DNA of 57,918 bases, from positions 1 to 57,918 of the forward strand of contig JAAMXY010001698.1 of assembly GCA_019677205.1 (NCBI GenBank), written 5' to 3'. Shown here piece after piece: positions 19,329 through 27,859 of the stretch. The stretch's first letter is position 1; each line of letters begins with the position of its first letter. The stretch comes from Pinguiococcus pyrenoidosus. Its lineage: Eukaryota; Sar; Pinguiophyceae; Pinguiochrysidales; Pinguiochrysidaceae. The notes beneath the pieces are model-generated. The model saw only the letters and a list, made by a program, of their open reading frames with translations. It was not told where the DNA came from and made no database searches. The position numbers and the translations under genes are program-made.

Positions 19329-21076
19329 TCAGAGATTCTCGGCAAAGATCGTCGCTGCTACAGCCCCGATCGCGAGTCCTACGCCCACCGCAAACGCCAC
19401 GTGCAGGGACGAGTAGCTCGACTTCGGCGGCGAGAGGTACGGGGGCAGCTGTGGCCGGAACTCGCCCTCTCCGTCTTTCTGCTGACCCCAGTGGCCGAAT
19501 GTCACAAATTCCTCGGCTACTGTGGGGTGGATCGCCACGGCTGCCTCAAAGTCTCTCTTCGTCGCTCCCATCTTCACCGCTACCGCAAAGCCCTGCATCA
19601 TCTCATCACTGAACGGTCCAATGCAGTGAAGTCCGACGACGCGCTCCTCGGGGCCTTTCAAAACCAGCTTCAACCCCGTCTTCACCTTGTGGTCCGCCTC
19701 GTTGAATGCGTACAGCATGGATCCGAAGCGCGCATAGCGGCCCACAACGTTCTCCTCGCCAAACACCTCCTTGGCCTTCTCTTCGGTGTAGCCAATCGTG
19801 CCGATGGGAGGATGGCTGAACACCACCGTCGCGATATCGTGGTACTCGATGCGAGCCTTTGGCTCGCTCCCGAAGAGGCGGTCGCCGAGGCGCCGTCCTG
19901 CGGCGATGGCCACCGGCGTGAGCTCCCACCCCGTCGTGGTGACGTCCCCAATGGAATAGATGCCGGGCACGCTCGTGTTCTCATACTCGTCCACCTTGAT
20001 GTATCCCCGCTCCGTCTCGACGCCGGTCACGTCGAGATTCAGCAAGTCCGTGACGGGCGTGCGTCCGATGGCGAGCAGCACGGTGTCGAAGCCGCCTTCG
20101 CTCGTTCCGTCGATCAGCGTGACCGTGAGCTTTCCGTCGGCGCCTTTCTCGATCTTCTGCAGGTTCGCTCCCGGATGCAAGGTCGGTCCGTGCGCCTGAA
20201 GGGATTGCATGAGCGTCTCGACGATGAAGGAATCGAAGCCCCTCCGAAGCACGGTGTCGCCACGGAAGTACAGATGCGTGTCCGTCCCCAGCCCGTGGAA
20301 GATGCCAGCCATCTCGACGGCAATGTACCCCGCGCCAAAGACCGCGGCCTTTCCCGGCTGCTCCTCGATGTCGAAGAAGGAGTCGGACGTGACCGCGAAT
20401 TCGGCGCCCGGGACTTCCGGAACCTTCGGCTTCCCGCCAACCGCAATCAGGATCTTCGGCGCCGTCAGCGTGGTGGTCCCGCCGTCGTTCAGGACCACCG
20501 AGACGGTCCGCTTGTCCACGAAGGACGCCACGCCCAGGAAGACCTCGATGCCAGCCTTGTTCCAGTTCTTGAGGTACGAACCATTCAGCATCTTGACGTA
20601 CGCATCCCGCTTCTGCTTCAGATGAGCCCAGTCCAGCTGGCCGGCCTCCTCCGGCACATCTTCACAGGGAGAAGCGGGACGCATCGCGCGTGAGCGAACT
20701 GCGTGCTTGATTTGCTTTGAGTGGGGGATGACGATGGCGTCGGCGACTTACCGTAACCATACCCTTTCGAGATCGACACGTCTCCGACCATGGATTCGCG
20801 CAGCTGTGATGCGTTGAACATGAGCTTCTTCGGCACACAGCCGACGTTCACGCAAGTGCCGCCGATGCCTAGGGAAGAGCAGCAGTGAGGACGTCATCCT
20901 GACCAGCAGTTTGGAGAGGATGAAGTACCTGAGCCGTGGCGCTGGCCATTCGCATCGCGCTGGTCCCCACGTTCGATCAGTGCCACTTTGGCGCCATATC
21001 CCGCGGCGCGTCGTGCAGCAGCGCTGCCACCGCTCCCTCCTCCAATCACAATGAAATCAAAGTGCTCAGTCGCCAT
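19329..21076 (-). CDS. GSR: Glutathione reductase with a C-terminal membrane anchor
   Basis: The flavoenzyme reduces glutathione disulfide with NADPH. Exons 20929-21076, 20752-20868 and 19329-20659 join in phase, giving 531 residues. Visible motifs are the FAD site GGGSGG, the redox-active disulfide in [17 protein letters not shown] before the helical region, the NADPH fold [11 protein letters not shown] (about residue 195), the second FAD site GIYSIGDV and the interface [11 protein letters not shown] with the catalytic His. After the normal end of the family, a tail of about 24 residues contains the hydrophobic run [20 protein letters not shown], as in tail-anchored proteins. No N-terminal transit peptide is present. 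The first donor is ambiguous: a site 42 bases earlier, in the same phase, would remove a 14-residue insert before GGTC. The divergent neighbour is the RING1-like gene. Confidence 0.93.
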
Positions 21077-21533
21077 GCTTCCAGATGGATTGCGCCAACG
21101 CTTGTACTGCCCAGCCGAATTCGTTCACTCCGCCGCAGTTCCAGACTTCTGGACAGCGCTGCCCTTGCTCCCAGCTGCAAATCCAAATCCAAAACATTTT
21201 TAAATTGTACATTTCAAACTACGTTGAGTTTGTTATATCATTTTACTTATAGGAAGAATAGCGTTCACATTTTGACAGGCCTCAATCTCTGGCCTTATTC
21301 CACTCTGCTTCCCGGAAATAGCGGCGCAGCTACAGCTGATTTCATTGGCTGGTGGGATTCTGAGAAGGCACCAGAACATTCCGCGACTTCCGACTTCCAC
21401 GCTGGTCCCTCACCGACGAAGACCCATCTCTTGGCAAATATCGATTCCCGTGAAGTCCAGGATCGGAGCTTTGAGCTGGGCGCGAGGGGGAGGAAGCGGA
21501 CCCGCCGCTTCAGGCCGCAAGTGCGTCTCCACC
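21077..21533. promoter_or_regulatory. Divergent promoter interval, glutathione reductase / RING1-like
   Basis: These 457 bases separate the two start codons. The middle (about 21185-21270) is AT-rich, and an ATTGG (CCAAT) pentamer lies at 21344-21348, roughly central. Nothing coding can be supported. That the CCAAT element works is inference. Confidence 0.5.
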
Positions 21534-22565
21534 ATGAGGGGTCTGCAGAGAGAAAAGACCGGCAAGGATGGCAGGAAGAGATCCGCGCCGAGCTACAACC
21601 CCATCAGCCGCTGGAAAGAGGAGACCGTCATAGAAGGCTTGACATTGTATGACATCCATCGCAAGCCGCGACTTCCCACCGCAGAAGAGGACGTCGTGGT
21701 GGAGGTGGTGAATGACCGGATCATCCCGGATCTGCAGTGCCATTTCTGCCTTGACATTCTCGACGACCCGGTGATCGTCATGGAGTGCCTTCACCGCTTC
21801 TGCAACAACTGCATCCAAAAGCACCTGCGCGTCGGCAAGCAGAACGAGTGCTTCTGCAAGACTCACATCCCGAGCCGGCGGTCGCTTCGGCAAGACCTCA
21901 ACTTCAAGAACCTCATATGCAAGCTGTATCCGAACCTCCAGGAGTTCAAGCGGAAGCAGGAGCGGTACATCCAGATAGGCAACAGGTAAGCCTCTCGGCA
22001 GTCGTGCACGTCCAAACCTGCTGCTGGCTGTGACGCAGGGTCCTGTCTGGTTCTCGCCTGCAGGCGGCTCATGAACCAGGGCTATGCGCATGCGGCAAAC
22101 AAAGGGATGGAGTATCAGAAGCAGCAGCGCGTTCGTCTGAGGAAGAACGGAGGTCGTCCCGATGCTCTCGAGCATTCGCCAAGCGGCGGCGCGAGCAAGC
22201 GCAGCAGAGATGGGACGACGGAGGCAGAGCACGAGAGGGCGACCTCTCCGGGCAAGAAGCAGCGCGTCATAGATGCCAACGAGCCCGTGGCCTTCGTGCT
22301 GCGGCGGCACCCGAACGAGAGGGCGGTCGAAAGTCTGCCGAGGGAGTACCTCAGAACATCGTCGGCGCTGCTCGTCCGGCACATCAAGCAATACCTGGGC
22401 AAGAAGCTGCACTACAAGGCGTCTGACCTGTTCGAGATCATCGTCCGAAGCGGGAACAAGGCCGTCGTGCTCGACGATTCCTTCTCGCTCTTCGACATCC
22501 TCCAGCACTTCTGGCAGCGCGCCAGTGATCTGGTGCTGCACTTCCGAATATCACCAACGACGTAG
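21534..22565 (+). CDS. RING1: RING1-type Polycomb E3 ligase (RING plus RAWUL domains)
   Basis: In the PRC1 complex RING1 proteins mono-ubiquitinate histone H2A. Exons 21534-21985 and 22064-22565 join in phase, giving 317 residues. The start is the ATG at 21534 (context CACCATGAGG), although the frame is open to another ATG at 21345. The RING domain (residues about 65-115) shows CHFCLDIL, MECLHRFCNNC and SRRSLRQDLNF followed by LYP, the typical RING1/BMI1 order. The last zinc-ligand pair reads Cys-Phe-Cys instead of Cys-Pro-x-Cys. A linker rich in Lys, Arg and Ser leads to a ubiquitin-like RAWUL domain (last 95 residues: FVLRRHPNE, REYLRTS, HYKASDLFEIIVR, FSLFDILQHFW). The domain pair is diagnostic for RING1/RING2. 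Confidence 0.88.
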
Positions 22566-22930
22566 AAAGCGCCGCCGAGGCCACTCGCAAAGCATCTGAA
22601 GGTGTGAGAGCGCCGCCCGCGGAAGCACCCATGAGCCCCGGGCGTGAGACCGACGAATTCAAAGCGATTTGTTTTGTTTCTGACCTCAAAAACCAAAGCG
22701 AGCTTCCTGAGGATCGAGGCGACGCTGGCACAGGCCTATTCACAAGCACGGCTAGGCTGATACACTTCGATGGCTCCTACACGCGACACAAACGCATCCG
22801 ACTTCCATCTTCACCCCCGGGACACGATTTGACTACGGAGACACGAGCCCACAAATGTCGCTACATGGCATAATGCTCCTGAAGGCACCAGCTGTCGTAC
22901 GTCGCGTACGCAACAAACACCATGAAGATC
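22566..22930. other. Convergent 3' interval
   Basis: This lies between the stop codons of the RING1-like gene (+) and the light-harvesting gene (-). No gene, repeat or clear signal is visible. Confidence 0.5.
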
Positions 22931-23859
22931 TTAGAAGGGGAAGGGCTTGCCGGTGAGCACGGCCTGCGTGACCATGCCTCCGAAAGCGATCATGGCCAAG
23001 CGGCCGTTCTTCAGCTCCTTGAGCTGCAGATCCTTCTTCTGCTGGTCATTGGCCTTCGCGTAGTTGCCAAGGAGGTCAAGCTTGAAGTCTCCCGGCTGGC
23101 GATCAGTCTCTCCCAGCATCCTAAAACCGGAGAGAAGAGGAAAAGGCAAAGCGTGCACGATCAGTCCCGCGTCCTCCTGCCCTTGCTTGTGGCACGGCCG
23201 GCTTACATTTCCTTCACGGCGATTGCGCTCCACACCTCCGCCACGCTGACCCACAGCAGAATCTGGGACATGCCGCCGAACTTCACGGCCGCGTCGTGCG
23301 CGGCAACGCTGCCCACGTTGTGCACCGCGCCGGGAAGGTGGATGCCAAGATCGGTGGCGATGAAGCCAACAACAGCCAGCTGCACATCGAGGAAAGTCAC
23401 ATCACTTAGCCGCCAACTTAGCTTCGCGCGACCCAGTGGCTGAAGCATACCATGCAGATGCGGCCATGCTTAAGCTCGGCCTCACGCATCCAACGGACGT
23501 CCACGGCGTTCGAGAGGCCAAGCGGGTCAAAGCCAACATCTCCAACCTGTGGCGGGGGAGACTCGGTTGAGAAAGTCACACGTCTCGAGCCACAGACTGC
23601 TCCTGCCTTTCGCGCGTACCAGGGTGCCATCCAGGGCCGCTGGGCGCGGCATGAAGGGAAGCGAGGCAGACTTGGTGGGAAGCGCGGGGGCGGGCTCCGG
23701 CTCGGGCTCCGCAACCTCCTCGCTCTCTGCGGCCGGGGCCGGGGTCTCCTCGGTTGCCATGCGCAAGGCGCCAGCAGCACGCCTCACGGCCGGGGCCATG
23801 AAGGCAGAGCTTTGGCCGGCCATCAATGCCAGAGCGACAATTGCAACAGCACGGATCAT
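22931..23859 (-). CDS. Red-lineage light-harvesting chlorophyll protein (Lhcr-like)
   Basis: The antenna protein binds chlorophyll and carotenoid in the thylakoid membrane. Exons 23620-23859, 23451-23546, 23207-23379 and 22931-23120 join in phase, giving 232 residues. The N-terminus is a signal peptide ([17 protein letters not shown]) cut before Phe-Met-Ala-Pro, which resembles the Ala-Phe motif used for import into complex red plastids. An Ala/Arg-rich transit region and a Pro/Glu-rich linker follow. The mature part has the helix 1 motif [12 protein letters not shown] after [12 protein letters not shown], a second helix with [11 protein letters not shown], and helix 3 [20 protein letters not shown], with chlorophyll-binding Glu-Arg pairs in helices 1 and 3. 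The ending GKPFPF is like Lhcr proteins of red algae and cryptophytes. Confidence 0.92.
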
Positions 23860-24969
23860 GATGAAGCCTGAAACGTTTGCCAGTGACGTGAGATTCCACC
23901 TGGTGCCCGTCCTGCCCACTGCAGCCGCAGCCTGCTCCCCATGTCCGTTCAGCCCTCTGCAGCCTCTCTGACGTCTGTGCACACCACCAGACTACGCTTC
24001 CCCTTTGCTACCAGGGCGTTGCCAAGATATCCGCTCATCGAGATGAACCTGTGCATGGTCGCATCCTTGAAGCAAATCCGGCGATCTGCTGCTTCCGCTA
24101 CACGATCTCTGTCCCATTCGCACACCGGATGCCTCAACAAGCTCCAGGAGGAGCACTCGACGAACTGTGTCTCAATCCGGAAGATTTTGGCGGAGGCTCT
24201 CGCAGGGTGCCGGCAACAACGTGCCTCTGCGACCGTCACGGGCCTCCCCCGTTGCGTCACACAGGCGGCACCGGTCCACCGAGCTGGCGCCTACCTTGGG
24301 AATCCTAAGCAGAGGCGACGACGAGAAATGCAGTGCTGCGGCGGAGGCCCCGTAGAGATCTACGGATGGACGTCTTCCTTGGAGAGGTTGAAGCTTGGCT
24401 TGTTCAAAGGATTCGTCGCCCACGTCGCCTCTGCAAGTCGGCGAACTCGTCGACCGAGGTTTCCCCCAGGCTTTTTGTTGTCATGCTTCCAGGGCTGGTT
24501 CCAATGGTGAGTTCCGGGAGTTCCGGAAGTTCCGGAAGTTCCGGGAATTCCGATTTTCCGGTTTTTGTGACCGTTACGAGGCCCGCACATGCAGATAACG
24601 GTGCCTTGGCCCGAGCACCGGCCTGGGAACGTCATTGGAGGATCGGCGTACCGCAGCGCAAATCGACCAATGAAGCTCTCCCATTTTCAATAAAAAGGGC
24701 GCGGAAGTCTTGTCAGCCCGTGCTTTGCGCCAACAAGGACAGCCGGCGGCGCAAACCGTGAAGGAGTGCGTCCAGACCGACAGAAGGTGGTGCGCACGCT
24801 GGATATTCTGCGTTTGCCCCGGCGCTCTGCGCGCCGATTCCACCTCGTTCTTTTCTAGGTTCTGTCGTGCGCGCCTCAGAGCATCTACATGAAGCGCTTC
24901 TCGAAGAGCGGTGCCGCTCTGGCGTAGTTGCGCGCGCGTTCTCGCGTGAAACGCTGTCGGAAGATAAAC
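23860..24969. other. 1.1-kb gene-free divergent interval
   Basis: It lies between the start codons of the antenna protein gene (-) and the kinase gene (+). Open frames here have no recognisable domain and conflict with each other. It contains the 9-base repeat annotated separately and CCAAT pentamers at 24633-24637 (inverted) and 24667-24671. Its length leaves room for light-response elements of the antenna gene, but none can be named. Confidence 0.5.
24511..24563. repeat. 9-base tandem repeat GTTCCGGAA, passing into TTTTCCGG units
   Basis: Four to five GTTCCGGAA/GTTCCGGGA units are followed by TTTTCCGGTTTTT, the same word as the repeat at 109-175. Each unit contains the palindrome TTCCGGAA. 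The spacing between TTC and GAA triplets alternates between 5 and 4 bases, so it is not a canonical heat-shock element. Confidence 0.8.
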
Positions 24970-27636
24970 ATGGCGGCGAGGAAAGCGTCGAGGACCTACG
25001 GCCGCAAGAAGGCCGGCCAGAGCTCGCGCTGCAGCAGCGCCGCCTCTTCGGCCATCTGGGAACCGAGCTCCGCGCAGCAGTCGCCACGCACGCCCTCCAT
25101 CTACGGCGCCGAGGAACCATGGGACGCACTCCAGCGAGGGCTCAACTTGAAGGACATGCAGGAGAAGGAGAACGAGCAGCCGCTCTTCCAAGAGCTGGAG
25201 CGCATGGAGAGCATCACCGAGAGCTCCTCCAAGTCCAGCCGATGCAAGAAGCGACCGAAGACCATGGAGAGCCTCCTCGTCGGCCGGACCGAGGCGGATC
25301 TCTCGTACCTATACCACACGCTGGACAAGAAGCACAACAACCGGAACCTGACGGGCTTCGGCTTCGGGTTCATCGTCGAAGCGCCTCCAAAGAGCTGGGG
25401 ACGCCAGCGGCGACGCCTCTTCCTGGAATGGATCGAGGAGCTCGGCTTCTCGGCTGTCAAAATCGGAGAGGACAAGCTCTCGTATCGCATGACGGCCAAG
25501 GATGCGCGGAGGCTTCGACGCCTCCTCCTACCACTCGTCCACCCGAACAGAAACGGGAATGGCACGTTCGACGACCTGGAGAGAATATCGGAGGCGAGAG
25601 TGCTCGGGCCGTCTCCACGGCAAGAGGGCTTCACCGCGACGTTCGAAATCAAAACCCCTGGGAAGACGGACTGCGGAGAAGCGGACTGGGGCGTCTCGCA
25701 CCCCGCGAGGACGTCAGCCATCGCCGCCCTCAAGACCCGCTTTTTAAAAGGAGAAGACCTGGACAATTCGCAGTCTTTCGTGCTGCACCGGTCCTTCTCT
25801 GACGGCGACGCGTTTGCCGCGCGCCGCGCGAGAGCTCAACGGCCCCGTCTGCCACCTGCCTCCCGAAAGAGCTGGAGCCCCTCTGACCTGGGCTTGGCAT
25901 GGCCGAGTTCCGCCCGGATGAGCCTCGACTCGGACTTTGGGGAACTCAAGGCTGGGCAAGAAGAGCAGAGCCTCTCCCTTGGTTCCAAGCTGACGAGATC
26001 CTTCTCCGACGGGGACACGTTTGGGGTCCGTCGACCGGGCGAGAGAAGCCCCGCGCTTCCCCCCGGGCTGGCCTCCAACTGGAGCCCTCTCCCGATTGAC
26101 GCGATGTGGCAGAGCCAACCGAGGAAGTCCCTCGCGAAGCTGAGGCGACAATCGGTGTTCGTTCAGGACGGTGCGCGCAGGCGAAGCAGCGTGGTGCTGC
26201 AGGTCGCCGCAACGGAAGATATAGATCTCGAGAAGATGATCGAATGGACGCAATGGGCGAGCCGGCACTGCCGTGGCAAGCACCTCGGCTCAGGCTCCTT
26301 CAAGGACGTCTTCCAGGTCTTCGACAGTGCCAAGGATGTCACGGCGGCGCTCTGCATCATCGACCTCAGCCTCATGCAAGAGCTCGGCGCCGAGCAGGTC
26401 ATCGGCCGGGAGATTCTCATCGGCCAGAAGCTGTCCCAGCTGGCATCAACCGAGGATCTGCCCGTGTTTTTGGAAGTCTACGACGCGTACAGGTGCCCAT
26501 GCAGGCCACAGAACGAATTGTGGAGGAGAAGCTTCCCCTGCAAGCCCGCCAACACACGAGATGGGCCTTTTCAGTACATCGAAGTAGAATTTTGCGATCT
26601 AGGGGACATTGAGGAGCTCATCAAAAGCCGGGAGCCCGCCCAGCTTCGCGTCGAGGAGATCGATGCCTGCTGCTTTCAGATGCTCACGTCCATCGCCGTT
26701 AGCCAAGAGAAGCTGTGGTTTCGTCACTACGACATCAAGCTGCTCAACTTTTTGGGAAAGTCCTGCGCTGAAGCAGTTGATGTCAGTGCGAGGTTCCTCT
26801 ACCAAGGAACGCTTCAGGAGTTCACGAAGTCATGCGAATTCGTGGTGAAACTCGCCGACTTCGGCACGTCAGACGTGTCCAGGGAGACACTTGGCGAGCC
26901 CGTGGGGATAGATCATTTCACCACCCTAGAGAATACACCCATCGAGATGCTCATTCTCGGTAGTGACGCTGTACAGTCCTTCGAGTGCGATTCGTTCTCG
27001 CTGGGTCTCGCCGTGCTGCATTTGCTTACGGGCAGTGCGCCGTACGAAGAGTTGATGGACGCCGTTCGGTGTCCGCCGGCGCTCCTTGAAGACCTGAAGG
27101 CCATCTGGGAGGCCGATGGCAGCGGGAGCGAGGCTAGAAATCCGTTCTCACCCATACAGAAAATCATCGCCAACGACGAAGATCAAGACACCGGCGACGG
27201 CCACGTGTTCTACCATACGTTGTACCGATACCTCGTGCTTCTCGGCCTCCCTGACCCGGACGACCTCGCCTCCTGCGAGGAGTACCGCACCAGCCCCGTG
27301 TGGGAGCTGCTGATGCAGTACCTTGGCGGCAACGGCAAGCGAAGTACGCGCCAGAAGCAACGGGTGCAGGGCCAGTTCGAGAGCCATCAGAAGGAGTTCT
27401 CCCTGTGGACGGGCTGCAGCCCGCACATGGTCACCGCGAGAAGCAACATGGAGCAGCTGCCAGGATCCGAGGCGGTAAGCAATGCCGAGGGCCGGTCCAC
27501 CTCTTCTTTCTTCATCCTGATCTCCACCGCCCTGATCTCTCCCACCGTCCAGGTTGTTCGGCGGCTCCTCGACTTCTTTCCAAACACACGAATGTCCGCG
27601 GCCGAGGCTCTGTTCACCTGGTGCACTCGCATGTGA
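24970..27636 (+). CDS. Protein kinase with WNK-type lysine placement and a long disordered N-terminal region
   Basis: Exons 24970-27474 and 27553-27636 are the likely model (the 78-base intron is in frame and could be read through), giving 862 residues. The N-terminal 430 residues are Ser/Arg-rich with two copies of the motif RSFSDGD (residues about 274 and 343), each followed by a similar Pro- and Trp-containing stretch. The kinase domain begins at HLGSGSFKDVFQV (about 438). The place of the usual strand-3 lysine is Cys (AALCIID, residue 462), while a Lys sits in the glycine loop at 445, exactly 17 residues before, as in WNK kinases. The catalytic loop is HYDIKLLNF, the metal loop is LADFG, and a Glu in REILIGQKL could be the helix C acid. 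It therefore looks active. The C-terminal lobe contains inserts and the C-terminus is short. Substrates are unknown. Confidence 0.85.
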   Translation: MAARKASRTYGRKKAGQSSRCSSAASSAIWEPSSAQQSPRTPSIYGAEEPWDALQRGLNLKDMQEKENEQPLFQELERMESITESSSKSSRCKKRPKTMESLLVGRTEADLSYLYHTLDKKHNNRNLTGFGFGFIVEAPPKSWGRQRRRLFLEWIEELGFSAVKIGEDKLSYRMTAKDARRLRRLLLPLVHPNRNGNGTFDDLERISEARVLGPSPRQEGFTATFEIKTPGKTDCGEADWGVSHPARTSAIAALKTRFLKGEDLDNSQSFVLHRSFSDGDAFAARRARAQRPRLPPASRKSWSPSDLGLAWPSSARMSLDSDFGELKAGQEEQSLSLGSKLTRSFSDGDTFGVRRPGERSPALPPGLASNWSPLPIDAMWQSQPRKSLAKLRRQSVFVQDGARRRSSVVLQVAATEDIDLEKMIEWTQWASRHCRGKHLGSGSFKDVFQVFDSAKDVTAALCIIDLSLMQELGAEQVIGREILIGQKLSQLASTEDLPVFLEVYDAYRCPCRPQNELWRRSFPCKPANTRDGPFQYIEVEFCDLGDIEELIKSREPAQLRVEEIDACCFQMLTSIAVSQEKLWFRHYDIKLLNFLGKSCAEAVDVSARFLYQGTLQEFTKSCEFVVKLADFGTSDVSRETLGEPVGIDHFTTLENTPIEMLILGSDAVQSFECDSFSLGLAVLHLLTGSAPYEELMDAVRCPPALLEDLKAIWEADGSGSEARNPFSPIQKIIANDEDQDTGDGHVFYHTLYRYLVLLGLPDPDDLASCEEYRTSPVWELLMQYLGGNGKRSTRQKQRVQGQFESHQKEFSLWTGCSPHMVTARSNMEQLPGSEAVSNAEGRSTSSFFILISTALISPTVQVVRRLLDFFPNTRMSAAEALFTWCTRM

Positions 27637-27859
27637 ACCGGACTGACTGATGCGCAGGCGCGTTGGGCGAGGCGGCGACCCTCTCTGGGAAGCTGTGCGC
27701 AGTGTGCAAGTCGTGAATGTCGCGAATGTCGCTTTGAACGAGTGCGTAAGAGAGCGGCCACCCACAGGCAGGATTGCCCAGAAGGCCCGCCATGCAAGCA
27801 ATACATATGCCATGATTGCACTATCCTTGAAGCTCGGGATCACGAAAGCTTACGCGCCT

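Noticed and set aside
19061-19612. Frame encoding a run of about 18 His, and an overlapping frame encoding poly-Ile
   Set aside because: Both come from the (CAT)n microsatellite and then run antisense through the glutathione reductase gene.
24511-24563. Possible heat-shock element array of TTC and GAA triplets
   Set aside because: Canonical elements need a 5-base period. Here the repeat is 9 bases and the spacing alternates between 5 and 4, so it is listed as a tandem repeat only.
27475-27552. 26 extra residues in the kinase C-terminal lobe
   Set aside because: The stretch begins GTAAGC and ends CAG after a pyrimidine tract, has the typical intron size, and its removal joins two kinase-like segments. 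I treat it as an intron, though it is in frame.
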